From Cloeon dipterum (taxonomy: Eukaryota > Arthropoda > Insecta > Ephemeroptera > Baetidae): a stretch of 64,000 nt of DNA. Shown here in pieces: positions 41,641 to 52,480 of this stretch. Where the stretch lies: positions 36,167,681 to 36,231,680 of the forward strand of contig NC_088786.1 in NCBI RefSeq assembly GCF_949628265.1, given 5' to 3'. The notes under the pieces were generated by a model. The model was not told where the DNA came from. It saw only the letters and a program-made list of their open reading frames with translations, and made no database searches. The position numbers and the translations under genes are program-made. How positions within the stretch are numbered: position 1 is the first letter of the stretch; each line of letters opens with the position of its first letter.

Positions 41641-43745
41641 ACCCCACTCTCTGCTTAGCCTTTAGCCACCGCGTTCAAGCTCATCTAGCTCAATAACCAC
41701 GCTGCGAGACTCTTCAAACAACACACACACACACATGCAAAGATTAAAATATTGATAAGAAAAATTCGGTACGACAAAGAAACAAACAAACGCGCGGTTT
41801 CCAACGATTTTTGGTTCTGTTGAAACGGGTGGAGAGAGAGAGAGATATTGAGAGAAAAAATATCGGTTTATTTCAGCTATTTTATCCTCCGTAGTTTTAA
41901 TACATACTTGCGTTATAATTTTTGTACAGCACTCGCAAACATTTTAACGTACTTGTTTAGTGATGATGATGTAAGCGACTAAAGCCCTGAGACCACGCGA
42001 GCGAAGCAGTTGATTATTCCTTCCTCACTGGCTCGCTGCAAAGCAAACCGACCCAGGCCTGCCTTTCTGGACTTTGATTGACGGATAATGTTTGGACGTT
42101 GACACGAGTCTTCCTGTAATGCTGTTCGAAAAGTCACGCGCGCGCCTATTCGATCGGTGTAACTCGTTTCTTATATACACATTATTTGGGTCACAAACAC
42201 ACAGACACACACACGCAGTCGTGCTGCAGATCATTTGTTATTCCCTTTTTTACAAGATTATTAAGTTGATGTTTGCTTGTTTTTCGTCTGTAGCGCATTT
42301 TATGGGAAGAGCCATTCGAGTGATGAATTTAGAATTACTACATAACACTAATTAAATGTGTAACAACCAGTGATAAAACGAGAGAGGGGGAGGGAAGTTA
42401 CGAAAGAAAGAAGACGCATGCACGTGCACGCACGCACGACCAATCGATGATTAATTATTATTATTATGCCCGAGAAATTGTAATTATTGTTCGGTTCTTT
42501 TCACACACACACGCGTACACGGATTAATTTGCTCGCGCCGAGTCGCGCGCGCGCGGGTGGTGGTGTTATATCATGTATTTTTGTCTATTTCAATGCAATT
42601 ATTCGATTATCGTCGCGCCATAATCAAGGGCAATCTTTGGAAAGCGGAACGGAAAGAAATTATTACACGTGGAAAACAAAATAGACTGACGTTTTTAAAA
42701 AAAAGATTAAATTACCTGCAAAGGTGTAAAAACAAAAAATGTCCTACTGCTACTTTCTTTCTTTTTTTAATTAACACAGCGATTTAAATACTGTAGTAAA
42801 TGTTTTAATATTGTTTTACTTAAATTTTTATATAGGGGAGAGTGATTTCTGTGTTTCTCTGCAAACAACAAAACAAACAAACAAAAAACCGCGGCGGAAA
42901 GCATGCGCGCATTGTTTTTCCTGTTGGCTACATCTATGATTATTATTATCTTTGATCAAGTAAAACTGCTGCTGAAACCTGACGACAAAAACAAATTGAT
43001 TGAATGAATGAATGATACAAGAATTTAATTACCAGCTAACGTCCTTTGAGGAAGAAAGAACTCGATAAGTAAACCCACTCTGGTGCTATCAATCGGGCAT
43101 AATGAAGAAGTTGAAAATCAGGAATTTACGTACGGCATACAAAAGACGAACTTGTTTGAATTTGCCTGGTGTCTTACACGCGCATTATTGTGTACTGTTG
43201 ATTGATATATTATGAGACAAAAACTAAATCTACGCATATTACAATGTAAGAATATAAAGGTGGCAAATCAAATAAAACTGACAAATGTTAAACTCGGTCC
43301 TTTTTGTTCACAAAATAAACCCCACCTTAAAAATTAATTTCCAAGGAATGCTGACGCTTCAAATTGTCCAACACGCAATACTGCAATTTGCCTGGAAGTC
43401 GTTTCAGGGTAATAACCACCACTGATTATTTTTTGTTAATGGAGAACTGGCTCTTACACGACAAATCGTCCGTCTTAATGAGTAAATTTGGTTGTAATTA
43501 CAGGATAATTATGTAACTATGGATGATGACATCCGCGATGAGAAAAAAATCCGTTGGCATACAGTTTAATAATTTAAAATTATAATTCCATTAATACCTT
43601 TGCTAATGGAAGAAACGAAAGTAAAATTAAGTAACACGCTCGTTTACATTGTGGAACCGCCCAAATTTATTGTCAAATTACAACATGTAATTTATTTTCA
43701 CAAAGCTCGTATTTATTTGATTGAGAGATTCTTAAAAATTGAGGG
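41641..43745. other. Vigilin 3' untranslated region and lectin 3' spacer
   Basis: Probably a long vigilin 3' UTR to the AATAAA at 43271-43276, with CA-rich runs near 41720, 42180 and 42500 and a GA run near 41830. The remainder up to 43745 contains a minus-strand AATAAA (TTTATT near 43665) for the lectin gene. No coding potential was recognised. Confidence 0.5.
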
Positions 43746-44901
43746 TCAAATATTCAAGTATAGGCATTTGGCAGGCACTTCGCACACAAAGTTATTAGAT
43801 TTAGTGCAAGGGCCGTCGAGCAATCTTTCCAGGAAAGGTTGTAGATCTGCATCACTGTGGAAGTAGCCGCACGTACTTTCTGCGGTGCCAAAATAATCGT
43901 TGGGCTGAGAGTTGGACCACAACGGACTGTCGATGGGAAGCTTGGTCATGTCGTGCCACCTGAAGTCACCGGGCGATGATTGCCCGACATTCGACGGCGA
44001 CACCCACCAGTAGTAGTCTAAAATCACAAAACAAGAAAGTTGCTCATTTTCAAGACTGAAATTGTTCAAGTACTAAATTTGAGGAAAAAAATTATTTTTC
44101 TTACATTTCGTTCCCATACGCAGTGCTAACGAGCGCACGCCTTTGATCTCTTCAATGGTCTTCGGGGAGGCCAGGTGCATGCCGTACGTCTCGCAGAACT
44201 CCTTTGCTTTAGCCCAGGTCATCTGAGAATAAAAATATTTTCGATTAGAATCCAAAAAATTCTTCCATTTCAGCTTAGGGGAAACAATTAATAAACGAGT
44301 CTAATTTATAAATAAACTTGCCTTTTCTGTCGAAAAGTAGTAGTTCTTGTCCTCTCTGAAACGCTTCAATGGTAAATCTGAAACAAAGAAAAGCGCAAAA
44401 GCGATTGAATTATATAGTTCAACTTACCAAAAAAAAAATGGCTGAACTTACCGACTTTAACGCATTTGGCCTGAAAAAAATAAGAGGAATATGAGAGATA
44501 TTATTCGTTTTTGTTGAAGTTAAAAATTTACAATTATTTAATATAAAATATTTTGTAATTTAAGATTTGATTTTAATTGATCGAAACTGGTCGAGAATTA
44601 AAACGAAAAATTTAAAGAAGCCCGGTTTAATTTATTTTCAATAATGAACACAACCTCGAGTGGTCGCGGCTTTTTATTCAAACTTTAAATATCATTTGTT
44701 TTTGACACAAAGGGGTTTTAAAATCTCAAATAGAAGAAACAGACAGAGAAAAATACTAATGAGCAACGCAACAATTAAAAGTTGAGCGGAAATGACATTT
44801 TCGTTGTTATTATTAACCTCTCCTCCGTGGCGACGCTCTTTACAACCGCAAGCAGTAGCTGCTGCGAGAAAAGCGGCAAGGATGAACCACGACTTATGCA
44901 T
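43746..44901 (-). CDS. Secreted C-type lectin-like protein
   Basis: Five coding exons: 44901-44818, 44470-44452, 44377-44322, 44222-44105, 44017-43746, 182 codons. The first exon is a signal peptide (MHKSWFILAAFLAAATACGC) followed by a short basic linker. The rest is a single C-type lectin fold: FREDKNYYFSTEKMTWAKAK, FCETYGMHLASP, YYYWWVSPSN, FRWHD, WSNSQPND, and the cysteine pattern ending STCGYF...CTKSNNFVCEVP. The site that usually reads QPD or EPN is QPN, and no WND motif is seen, so calcium-dependent sugar binding is doubtful. Insect proteins of this kind act in immunity or on surfaces. The intron after 44322 starts GC (AAAG|GCAAGT). A non-coding first exon probably lies near 46765-46830, ending at GAGA|GTAAGT. 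Confidence 0.88.
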
Positions 44902-45960
44902 CTTCCTCGGATGAACAGCTCTGAAAAATGACAAAAAGCTCATTCAAAATTATTTGTCACAAATAAATTAGGGAGGGAACAAAAAACTTTTTTCAGGGTG
45001 AAAATATTGCCATACTTTCAATGCAAAAATAAAAATTCTGGAAGGGAAATTCTTGTACATATTTCCGATAAATAGAGATTTGCGGTCATTCAAGTCTCCG
45101 CGGTCTCTGCGCCCAGCACATCCATCATCTCAAAAAATTACCAAAGACTTTTTTGTCATTTCTTGGAAATTTATATAAATTATTTCATTATATATGCAAT
45201 TAAAATGTTGCATAAGAATAAAAAGCCTGGCTATATTTTAAGAAGTTACGTCAAAATCAATTTGTTCTACTAAAAGCCAACGCACAGAATTACGAATTTT
45301 CTTTTGTTGGTGCTTTAATGGATTTCTCCTGAAAAATTCCTGTCTCAGCACCTCTCTTAATTTATTGCACCCTGCTGTACCAAGAACTTTATTGAGAGTC
45401 TTAATTGTTTCGGCTGGAATTTTGGTTATATGATGCAACCGTGAGATCAGGTTGCAACCTGCAGTCAACTACATACAAAGGACCCTTTATTGGCAGTGGA
45501 ATTTTCCGTTAACCTTTTGCTACCTGATAGCACTTTACCCGTTTTTTTTGTTCACACCGTTTAGGATATTTTAACATAAATTCAAGCATTAATTTGTGTG
45601 TGGCGCGTGTACATATTTTTGGGAGAAATTTGTTTGAATTTGTTTAAAAAATATAATTAACAAAGTTCAAAGTTTTAGCTCTCATCAGAATATGAATTAA
45701 TTTAGCATCAAATGTATGTAAAATTTGTAAAAATGGATGAATTATAGAGTTTAGTGTTTAATAAATTGTGAATTATTTTTACCATTCAAACGGCTTTTGT
45801 GATAATTAAATTTAAATATGATCCTCTTACTCAAGGGATTTTTTACTCATTGTGAAAATTTATTATAAACTTAACTAAATTAATAATGTACTTCAGTCCT
45901 GAATTGTAGCGGTCTCGAATCTCTGTAATTTAAATATATCAAGAACAAAACTACAACAAA

Positions 45961-46401
45961 TTAAAGTGGAATGATACTGGGCAACAATTGAAAATTATTT
46001 AAATTGTTGGATGCCTTAAACAATTGACCGATAAACAATTTTTCAACAATTTGCAATAATAAAAAAGGACCTTCCTACAAGAAAAATTCAAATTTTGCCA
46101 ATTTTCTCCAAAATTTCGAGTGCTCGAACATATTTTCTTGGCATATTCTGATTCCTCTCGTCGAGATCTGTCCAACGGTGTATGCCACTTATTGGGGAAA
46201 CTCTTGGTTTTGAAATTAAATCGGATTTCAAGTAAGGAGACAGCTATTACCATTTGAAAAGCACGCTAACTTTCCAGCCAATTTTCTCAAAAAATTACAG
46301 AGCTTCTTAAATCTATTTAGGCTTTGACTGAATCCTAAAGGACGAGTTTATGCATTGGCAACAAGCATTTTCCAGGCTTTTCCAGTATCATTCCTCTTTA
46401 A
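45961..46401. mobile_element. TTAA-type MITE, family B subfamily, intact ends
   Basis: Left TTAAAGTGGAATGATACTGG and right CCAGTATCATTCCTCTTTAA are near-perfect inverted repeats including TTAA at both extremes. The interior differs from other family B copies, so the ends are shared by elements with unlike interiors. Confidence 0.75.
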
Positions 46402-47261
46402 CCTTTGAAAAAAAACACGTCTTATGTGCGGCTCAAATTGATCTCTTTTATGTTGATGCTTGATTGCATCATCTAAATTATACCGCTATTAGCGCTCAGG
46501 TTCAAAGAAGGCGAGCGCAAGTTAATAAAAAATTTAAATAAAATTGCCCATCACTATATTTAAAGCAGGATGATGATAATTTACATATTTTACGTTTATT
46601 CTCATTAATAAAATTTAGTTTAACTTGCTGTAAAAATTTCCCCAAAAGAAAACCAAAACGCATGCATTTTTTGTAACAATAAGAAGCCAAAAACTCATGG
46701 ATAACCTCTCTTATTTACGCGTGCAAGTTTATCAAAGAAAAGAGTATAAAAAAATGCAACTTACTCTCCTGAATGGAATAGGCGAAACCGGCGACGACTG
46801 CTGACCGTTCGAGACGAGGAACGTGAATGAATGACGACTCGGACTCGCGCGCACCCTTCTCGCTAGCGGTGGCTAGGGTAGTGCGCCTGCTCGCTCAGGG
46901 TAAAAGCGCCAGAGGTTAATGGCCCGCTGGCTTTAGCTTACGAAAAGTAGGAGGCGCTTAATTTGCTCTTAGTTCAAAACGCATTGTTCGCTTTCATTGA
47001 CGCAAGTTGACTCACTATAAAATTTGGAAATCAACTTCTCTACGTGATATTGGGTAAAAGATTGATTTTAAAAGCGTGTTTAATTTATACATTTTTTATT
47101 ATTTACTATCCGCAGAATTAATGAGCTGCGATTGATAAGGAAAAGCAGGGAAGATGATTTTCTCTTTGTAACTTCAAAAGTAAATTCAAAAAATCACTGT
47201 TTCGTGGAAATTCTTTCTAGTGATTTAAACAGATATTTTCAGATGGATCTCAGCCGTTTAT

Positions 47262-47623
47262 AGACCGTTTTTACGAAGTTTCTGAGCACACCAATCGATT
47301 CTTGAGGGTCGAATTAGGTATAATTGATATTTTTCCCGCCAAAAAGCCCAGCGCGACGTGCGAACTTTTTTCCCGCCAAAACAATATGAATGCGAGAACT
47401 GCGCATGCGTCAGAGCTGGTTTGCGCACTTGCAGAGATAAATGGCTTCTTTGTTAGATTCAGCCAGCTATGACGCATGCGCACTTCTCGCATTCATATTG
47501 TTTTGGCGGGAAAAATAGTTCGCACGTCACACTGCACTTTTAAGTTGGAAAAAACATCCACTTAACCTAATTCGACCCTCAAGAATCGATTGGTGAGCTC
47601 AGAAACTTTGTCAAAGACGGTCT
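47262..47623. mobile_element. Long foldback MITE (family F) just downstream of NOL9
   Basis: Arms of about 160 bp are inverted copies. AGACCGT starts both arms, then TTTCTGAGC, ACCAATCGATTCTTGAGGGT, CCCGCCAAAACAATATGAAT and GCGCATGCGTCA recur in the same order on each. The centre is only about 40 bp. It begins about 105 bp after the NOL9 stop, so NOL9 transcripts may include it and fold into a long duplex. Confidence 0.8.
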
Positions 47624-47728
47624 TTAAAGAAATTTTACTGGTTCTTTTTCTCAAAACAAACAGAGGTTTAAATCACGTTCATTGCCTCGAAAATATCAAT
47701 TGTTGTGCACACAAAGTTCGGTCACGCT

Positions 47729-50700
47729 TCACGACGCAGCTCTTTTGTCGAACAACGAGGCGATCGGCCTGAAGCCAAGCTTGACTGGTGCACTGGTGGT
47801 GAGGCCCGACTCCTGGCAGACGTAAGGAACACTGCCTTGCACTCCGGTCGTCCGGACCACCTGCGGCAGTTGCACCGCGCCCATCAACAAACAATTGACA
47901 TCTCTCAGCTGGTCGTCCGCTTCCGGCGTCTGCAGATACAGTTGACCCGCTGCAAGGTCAATGCCGCACACGATACCTGATAATTTTAAAATTTATTCAC
48001 TACTTTAAAACATTTTAAGCAGCCAAGGGGTGCCAAAAACCAGCATTTTTTTAATTTTAACTACAGTTTCTTGCAGGCGTTTATCTTGCACCTCAGATTT
48101 CAATAATTTTCTAATTATTAGCTCATGAACTCGACTTGAAAAATTGTTAGAGAGAAACTTTTGGAGAAATTGAGGCAGAAAATGGCAATTTAAAAGAAAA
48201 AATATGTACGGTAGAGGAAATTTTGACCACTCCAACCGCAAATTTTAGATTTTAACTGGGGAATTTTGAAATATATTCATTTCTTGCGCAAGAAATTGGT
48301 AAAAACTGAGCCTGATTGATTTATAAATAGACCTAAAATTAAGCAAAGTTACCATATCCAAAGCAAGGCAGCGTTGGCACTGGTTTTGCGACGACCTTTG
48401 GTGAAAAGAGCAGGTTGCCGCCTTTTGGGTTCAAAATGTGCGGGTCGTTCTTATTAATTCGGCAAAGGGCAACCAAGCTGCCAAGCAGCGCCTTGAAGAT
48501 CAGATTTGGGTGGACGTACTCGTGAGAAACTCCCAAGACCAGATGTCCGAGCCGGATGCTGTGGCGCAAATTTTTATTTTAAAATCTGTCTGAGCTTCAG
48601 AATCGATTTCTTATTTCTTACACATAAGGAGCTGTTTGCAGAATAGAGAAGTTTGGAGCTCTCATCAGTGGACTCAGGTAGGAAAGGAGGGAAACTTCTC
48701 TCAATGTGCTAGGCGGCATTCCTCTGAAAAAAATACAATATTTAAATTTCTTAAAGTGGAATGATGATTTTTTTTATTTTAACCAATTTTTTCATTTAAC
48801 TCTTATCTAAAATGCCCCAAAATCCAATTTTAATTGCTTCTGGGGTGAGAAAGTTTATGAAAATTTAATTGTGAGAAGATAAAAACCAGTATTTTTTATT
48901 CTTGTTAATTTTTATTTTATCAAAAATTGCAGATTTTTTAAAGGGGTTTGTGTTTGGCCTCATTAAAATTCACCAGCTGAAAGTAACGTCAAGAATTGAC
49001 TACATTCAAAAGGCTGATTAAATTTCCAGTTTTTTCCTATAGAGTAGATATTTCTCAAATTAACTATTTCTATCACAAAATTCGTCTAAAAATTACAACT
49101 GGCCGTTGGAGAACCTTTGATTTTTTTATTTATTCAAAAATCATCTCAGGAAAATTATTTATTTTTATTTTTAAGATTTTCAGAGGTAAACTTGTGCATT
49201 AATGGACATTCATCAACCAAATTATGTAGCCAGAAATAAAAATATACCTCTGGTGGGAGTCAGAAACGGAAGTTTTTCCTGAGAGCGAGGGAAGGTCGAG
49301 GACTCTGCAGTTATTGCCGAGATGGAAGGTTCCTTCAGGGTAATTCCTATCCGCCGAGCTGCTCTGGATGTTGACGACCGTGGTGAGACAATCTTCCATG
49401 CACAGCCGCACAATGTTGACCATGATGTCCACGCCGATGTCTGGAGGGAATAAAAAGTAAGCTTCCATTGCAAAAAATTGCATTTTTAAACTACAAATTC
49501 TGTGCTGTAGTAAAAAGCATTTATTTTGTTCAATTTTAACCAGTTTCTGGCTGGCACCTCAGTCAGTTTTCAGTAATTTTCTAATTATTAGCTCATGAAC
49601 TCGACTTGAAAAATTGTTAGAGATAAATTTTAAGAGAGATTGAGGCAGAAAATAGCAATATAAAAGAAAAAATCTGCACAGTAGAGGAAATTTTGACCCC
49701 CTCCAACCACAAATTTTAGATTTTCACAGGTGAAAATGGGAAAAATTCATTTCTTGAGCAAGAAATTGTTAAAAATTAAAAACCGGTTGGTAACCAAATG
49801 CATTAATTGAAAAACTTAAAAAATCGTACCTGAATTGAATCCCATTGTATTGACGAGCAGAGGTTTGCCTTGGCCAAGCTCAGCGTAGGCGGACATCAAC
49901 CTCTGGACGGCCCTGTTGTACTCTGTAAGGCAGCGCTTCACGTCCACTTGGCCCAGGAAATAACTCCTGCAGCCGATTTAATGAGTGAAAAAAATCAGGA
50001 AATTACAAACTCAAACACAGACCTGACAGGCCGTTTCTGATTGGCGAAGGACGGGCCCAGCAGCGGCTCTGTGACCTTGACCAGCGACACGCAACCTGGA
50101 GGAGTGAACTCCGACTGGCCAGGGTCGCAGTCCAGGACGAACACGCCGCGCTCTTCCTCCGGCTGCTCGCTGAGCAGTGTGTTTGCCAGTATTCGCAGAA
50201 AGGTCGACTTCCCAACGTCCTTGCCGCCCGCCATTATTACCTTGAAACAACCCTGGAACCCTGAAAAATATAACATAATTATTTAATGCAGAGTAATAAA
50301 TAATTTATTCCCATAGAAAATCAAAATTAAAAATAGAAAAAGGAAAAAGGGGCATTTTGCTAAGCTCTTTGTGGATTTAATTATTTTTTTTACTCTATAT
50401 TTCAACAATCCTGAGTAAATCCGCGCAGAGCTGACAAGGAATTTTCTAATTATTAGCTCATGACCTCAACTTGAAATTTTTTTAGAGAAATTGAGTCAGC
50501 AAATAGCAATTTAAAAGAAAAAATCTGCACAGTAAAGGAAATTTTGACCACTCCGACCCCAAATTTTAGATTTTCACAGGGGAAAAATGGAATAAATTAA
50601 TTTCTTGCGCAAGAAATTGGTAAAAATTGAGTGGTAAGCAAATGCAACCCTGAAGAATATCCTTACGAGCCGTTCAAATATTTAATTATTTCATAAAATC

Positions 50701-51635
50701 ATTCAATTTAAAATAAGCCAAATACATACTAGGCAGCTTGGCGTCAAACTTGAGCCTCTTAACCAATGTTCGCCAGGTTTTGTCGATCGTAATGACCTTC
50801 TCGCTCGACTGCTCGGAGAGAAACCTGCAGTCGAGACTCCTCTCAGCAAGAATACGGGCCGACGCGGCCGGCTTGTGGCCGCCTGACCGGTCCTTGGAGG
50901 CGCCAAACAGGCCGACGCTGGTGCACAGCCTGCGCAGACAGTCGTCGAGGTGCGAGTCGAACTTTTGCAGCCGCAAAACGGTGCCAGGCTGCACCTCGAA
51001 GCCGACCAGCGACAAGCCTCGCGAGGAGAAGACGGAGACGGGCGTGTCCGGCGCCAGCGGCCAGCCCAGCACCGACGCCTCGCCCTGCAGAAGGGTGGCC
51101 TGCACCCGGCCGTGAAGGTTGAGCTGTTGCCTCCTGGACACACGCACTTCAAACACCTTCGCCTCGATCTGACGGAACTCGACGGTTTCGCTGGACGCTT
51201 GAGGCTGAAATTGAAAATTATTGGAGTAGAGGAGACCAAGGGAAACAACGCGATGGTTATTTTACTTCTTCTTCAGATTGGCTCGAATCCGAGGAGTTCG
51301 GGTCTTTGAGAATCTCAGGATTTGTCTTTGAATCTTCTTTATTCTTCTGTTTTGATGGGGGGAGTTTCTTTTTTATTTTCGCAGGCACCTCGTGATCTAG
51401 TTCAGTCACGACAAATCCATTTCCAGGCGAATGCTGTCTTTTGTGCTTGACGCCACTGCAGGATTTTGAATTAATACCAACACATTGTAAACGAAATGAT
51501 GCTGATTTTAAATTACCTCATTAGTTTTCCTCGTTTTCCTATTTGTTGTGGAGATGCACCCTTGGGAAGGACGACTTTGTTTCCTCGACTCCTCATCTGT
51601 CGAGTCGGATTGCTTCCGTTTGTCGTTTTATTCAT
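47729..51635 (-). CDS. NOL9: Polynucleotide 5'-hydroxyl kinase NOL9 (Grc3 family)
   Basis: NOL9 phosphorylates 5'-hydroxyl RNA ends in the nucleolus during processing of the internal transcribed spacer 2 of pre-rRNA, with the LAS1L nuclease. Nine coding exons: 51635-51517, 51455-51266, 51204-50730, 50260-50023, 49966-49830, 49440-49248, 48723-48622, 48558-48353, 47976-47729, 635 codons. The N-terminus is basic and Ser/Lys-rich (nucleolar targeting is likely). The kinase core has Walker A GGKDVGKST (exon 4), the following acidic motif VLDCDPGQSEFTPPG typical of Clp1/Grc3, and PLLVNTMGFNSDIGVDIM. The C-terminal beta domain includes RLGHLVLGVSHEYVHP and GIVCGIDLAAGQLYLQ. All phases agree. Introns carry three family A and one family B MITE. 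Confidence 0.93.
48010..48310. mobile_element. hAT-like MITE, family A, NOL9 intron 8
   Basis: Shared family A blocks TTTCAATAATTTTCTAATTA, GCTCATGAACTCGACTTG and GGAAATTTTGACCACTCC. Both termini are degraded. Confidence 0.55.
48751..49195. mobile_element. TTAA-type MITE, family B, NOL9 intron 6
   Basis: The left end TTAAAGTGGAATGATGA is intact. The interior matches other copies (AAGGGGTTTGTGTTTGGCCT, AATTCACCAGCTGAAAG, GATTTTCAGAGGTAAAC). The right end is lost. Confidence 0.6.
49495..49800. mobile_element. hAT-like MITE, family A, NOL9 intron 5
   Basis: Family A interior (TTTTAACCAGTTTCTGGCTG, ATTAGCTCATGAACTCGACT, AAATCTGCACAGTAGAGGAA). Ends are diverged. Confidence 0.55.
50430..50652. 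mobile_element. hAT-like MITE, family A, NOL9 intron 3
   Basis: The right end ATGCAACCCTG at 50652 is intact and the interior (GGAATTTTCTAATTATTAGC, AAATCTGCACAGTAAAGGAA) matches. The left end is truncated. Confidence 0.6.
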
Positions 51636-52480
51636 CTTATTAATGCTCACCTGATAATCAATATTGAAACATTAGACGTCAAACTAGCCTAATAAAGGTT
51701 TGCCACCTGCATTAAACTAGTTTGTTGGAATATCCTGAGCTCGGAGAGTTCAAAAGCTACAGAGAGACACGTCATGAACTGACCTGAGGGCATCTGCCTG
51801 CTCACCTGCAGTGAAAAATACAAATTTTGGGACTTCAGAGGTGAGCTTTCAAACCTCAGCAATTCGTAAACATTACCCACGTGTGTGCAGTTCAGTTGTA
51901 TGTTGTATGCGCATGCCACTGTGCCGTGTTTGATTCGAAATCTTCGGCGACGAAACAGCTGAAGAAGGGGGCGTAACCTGGGAGCATGCAAGAGTGCACT
52001 GCTCGCCCCTCACAACATTTTATAATCATTTTTTCCTTGTGAAAGCCGCCTAAGTGCTCAAGTAATTAAGCCCTTCTAATTCCAAAACTTGTAGCTTAAT
52101 GAATTTTAACTTATATTTAGTTGAAAAATTAGTAAAATTTAATCTACCGTTAAAAAATTGTTATAGTTTTCTTTTTATTAATTTTGCTAGCTTTTTAAGT
52201 AGAAGCTTATATTTCTTGCACATTTCTCTCCAAATTGAAATCAATTTTAACACACATTAAAGGCTCAAATAATATACCACATTAATTTCCTATTTTTTCT
52301 GAAGAATCCTATCTAAACTTTTGCAAATAAAAAACACCATTTTTTGCCAACTCCACGATTTATTAAAAATGTAAACTGTCAGCTGTGAGAGGGTTTTCCC
52401 AGCGTTAAATAATAGATAGAAAGTCAACAATAACCGGAAAAAAGATGAGTCAAGGAGTCAGCTGAAGTTTGTTTATCTTT
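51636..52480. other. NOL9 promoter and eIF2-gamma 3' region
   Basis: Both flanking genes are on the minus strand. A minus-strand AATAAA (TTTATT at about 52358) fits the eIF2-gamma 3' end. A fragment of family C sequence (GGGGGCGTAACCTGGGAG and AAGAGTGCACTGCTCG) lies at 51955-52012. Nothing else is recognised. Confidence 0.45.
51955..52012. repeat. Family C foldback fragment
   Basis: AAACAGCTGAAGAAGGGGGC followed by GTAACC and AGAGTGCACTGCTCG matches the core of the family C elements. Ends are missing. Confidence 0.45.

Larger units (their letters stand above)
44902..47728. other. Lectin 5' intron/promoter and NOL9 3' region
   Basis: Mostly the long 5' intron of the lectin gene up to a leader exon near 46765-46830, then its promoter. 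It includes a TTAA-type MITE (45961-46401) and, close to NOL9, a long foldback element (47262-47623). A minus-strand open frame at 45238-45468 has no recognised domain. Confidence 0.45.

Noticed and set aside
43510-43560. GGATGATGACATCC resembling a box C snoRNA start
   Set aside because: No D box or paired C'/D' at suitable distance, and it lies in a spacer rather than an intron.
45238-45468. Minus-strand 76-residue open frame in the lectin 5' intron
   Set aside because: No recognisable motif, no support from splice signals, and it is not needed for the lectin product. It might be a transposon remnant but nothing shows this.
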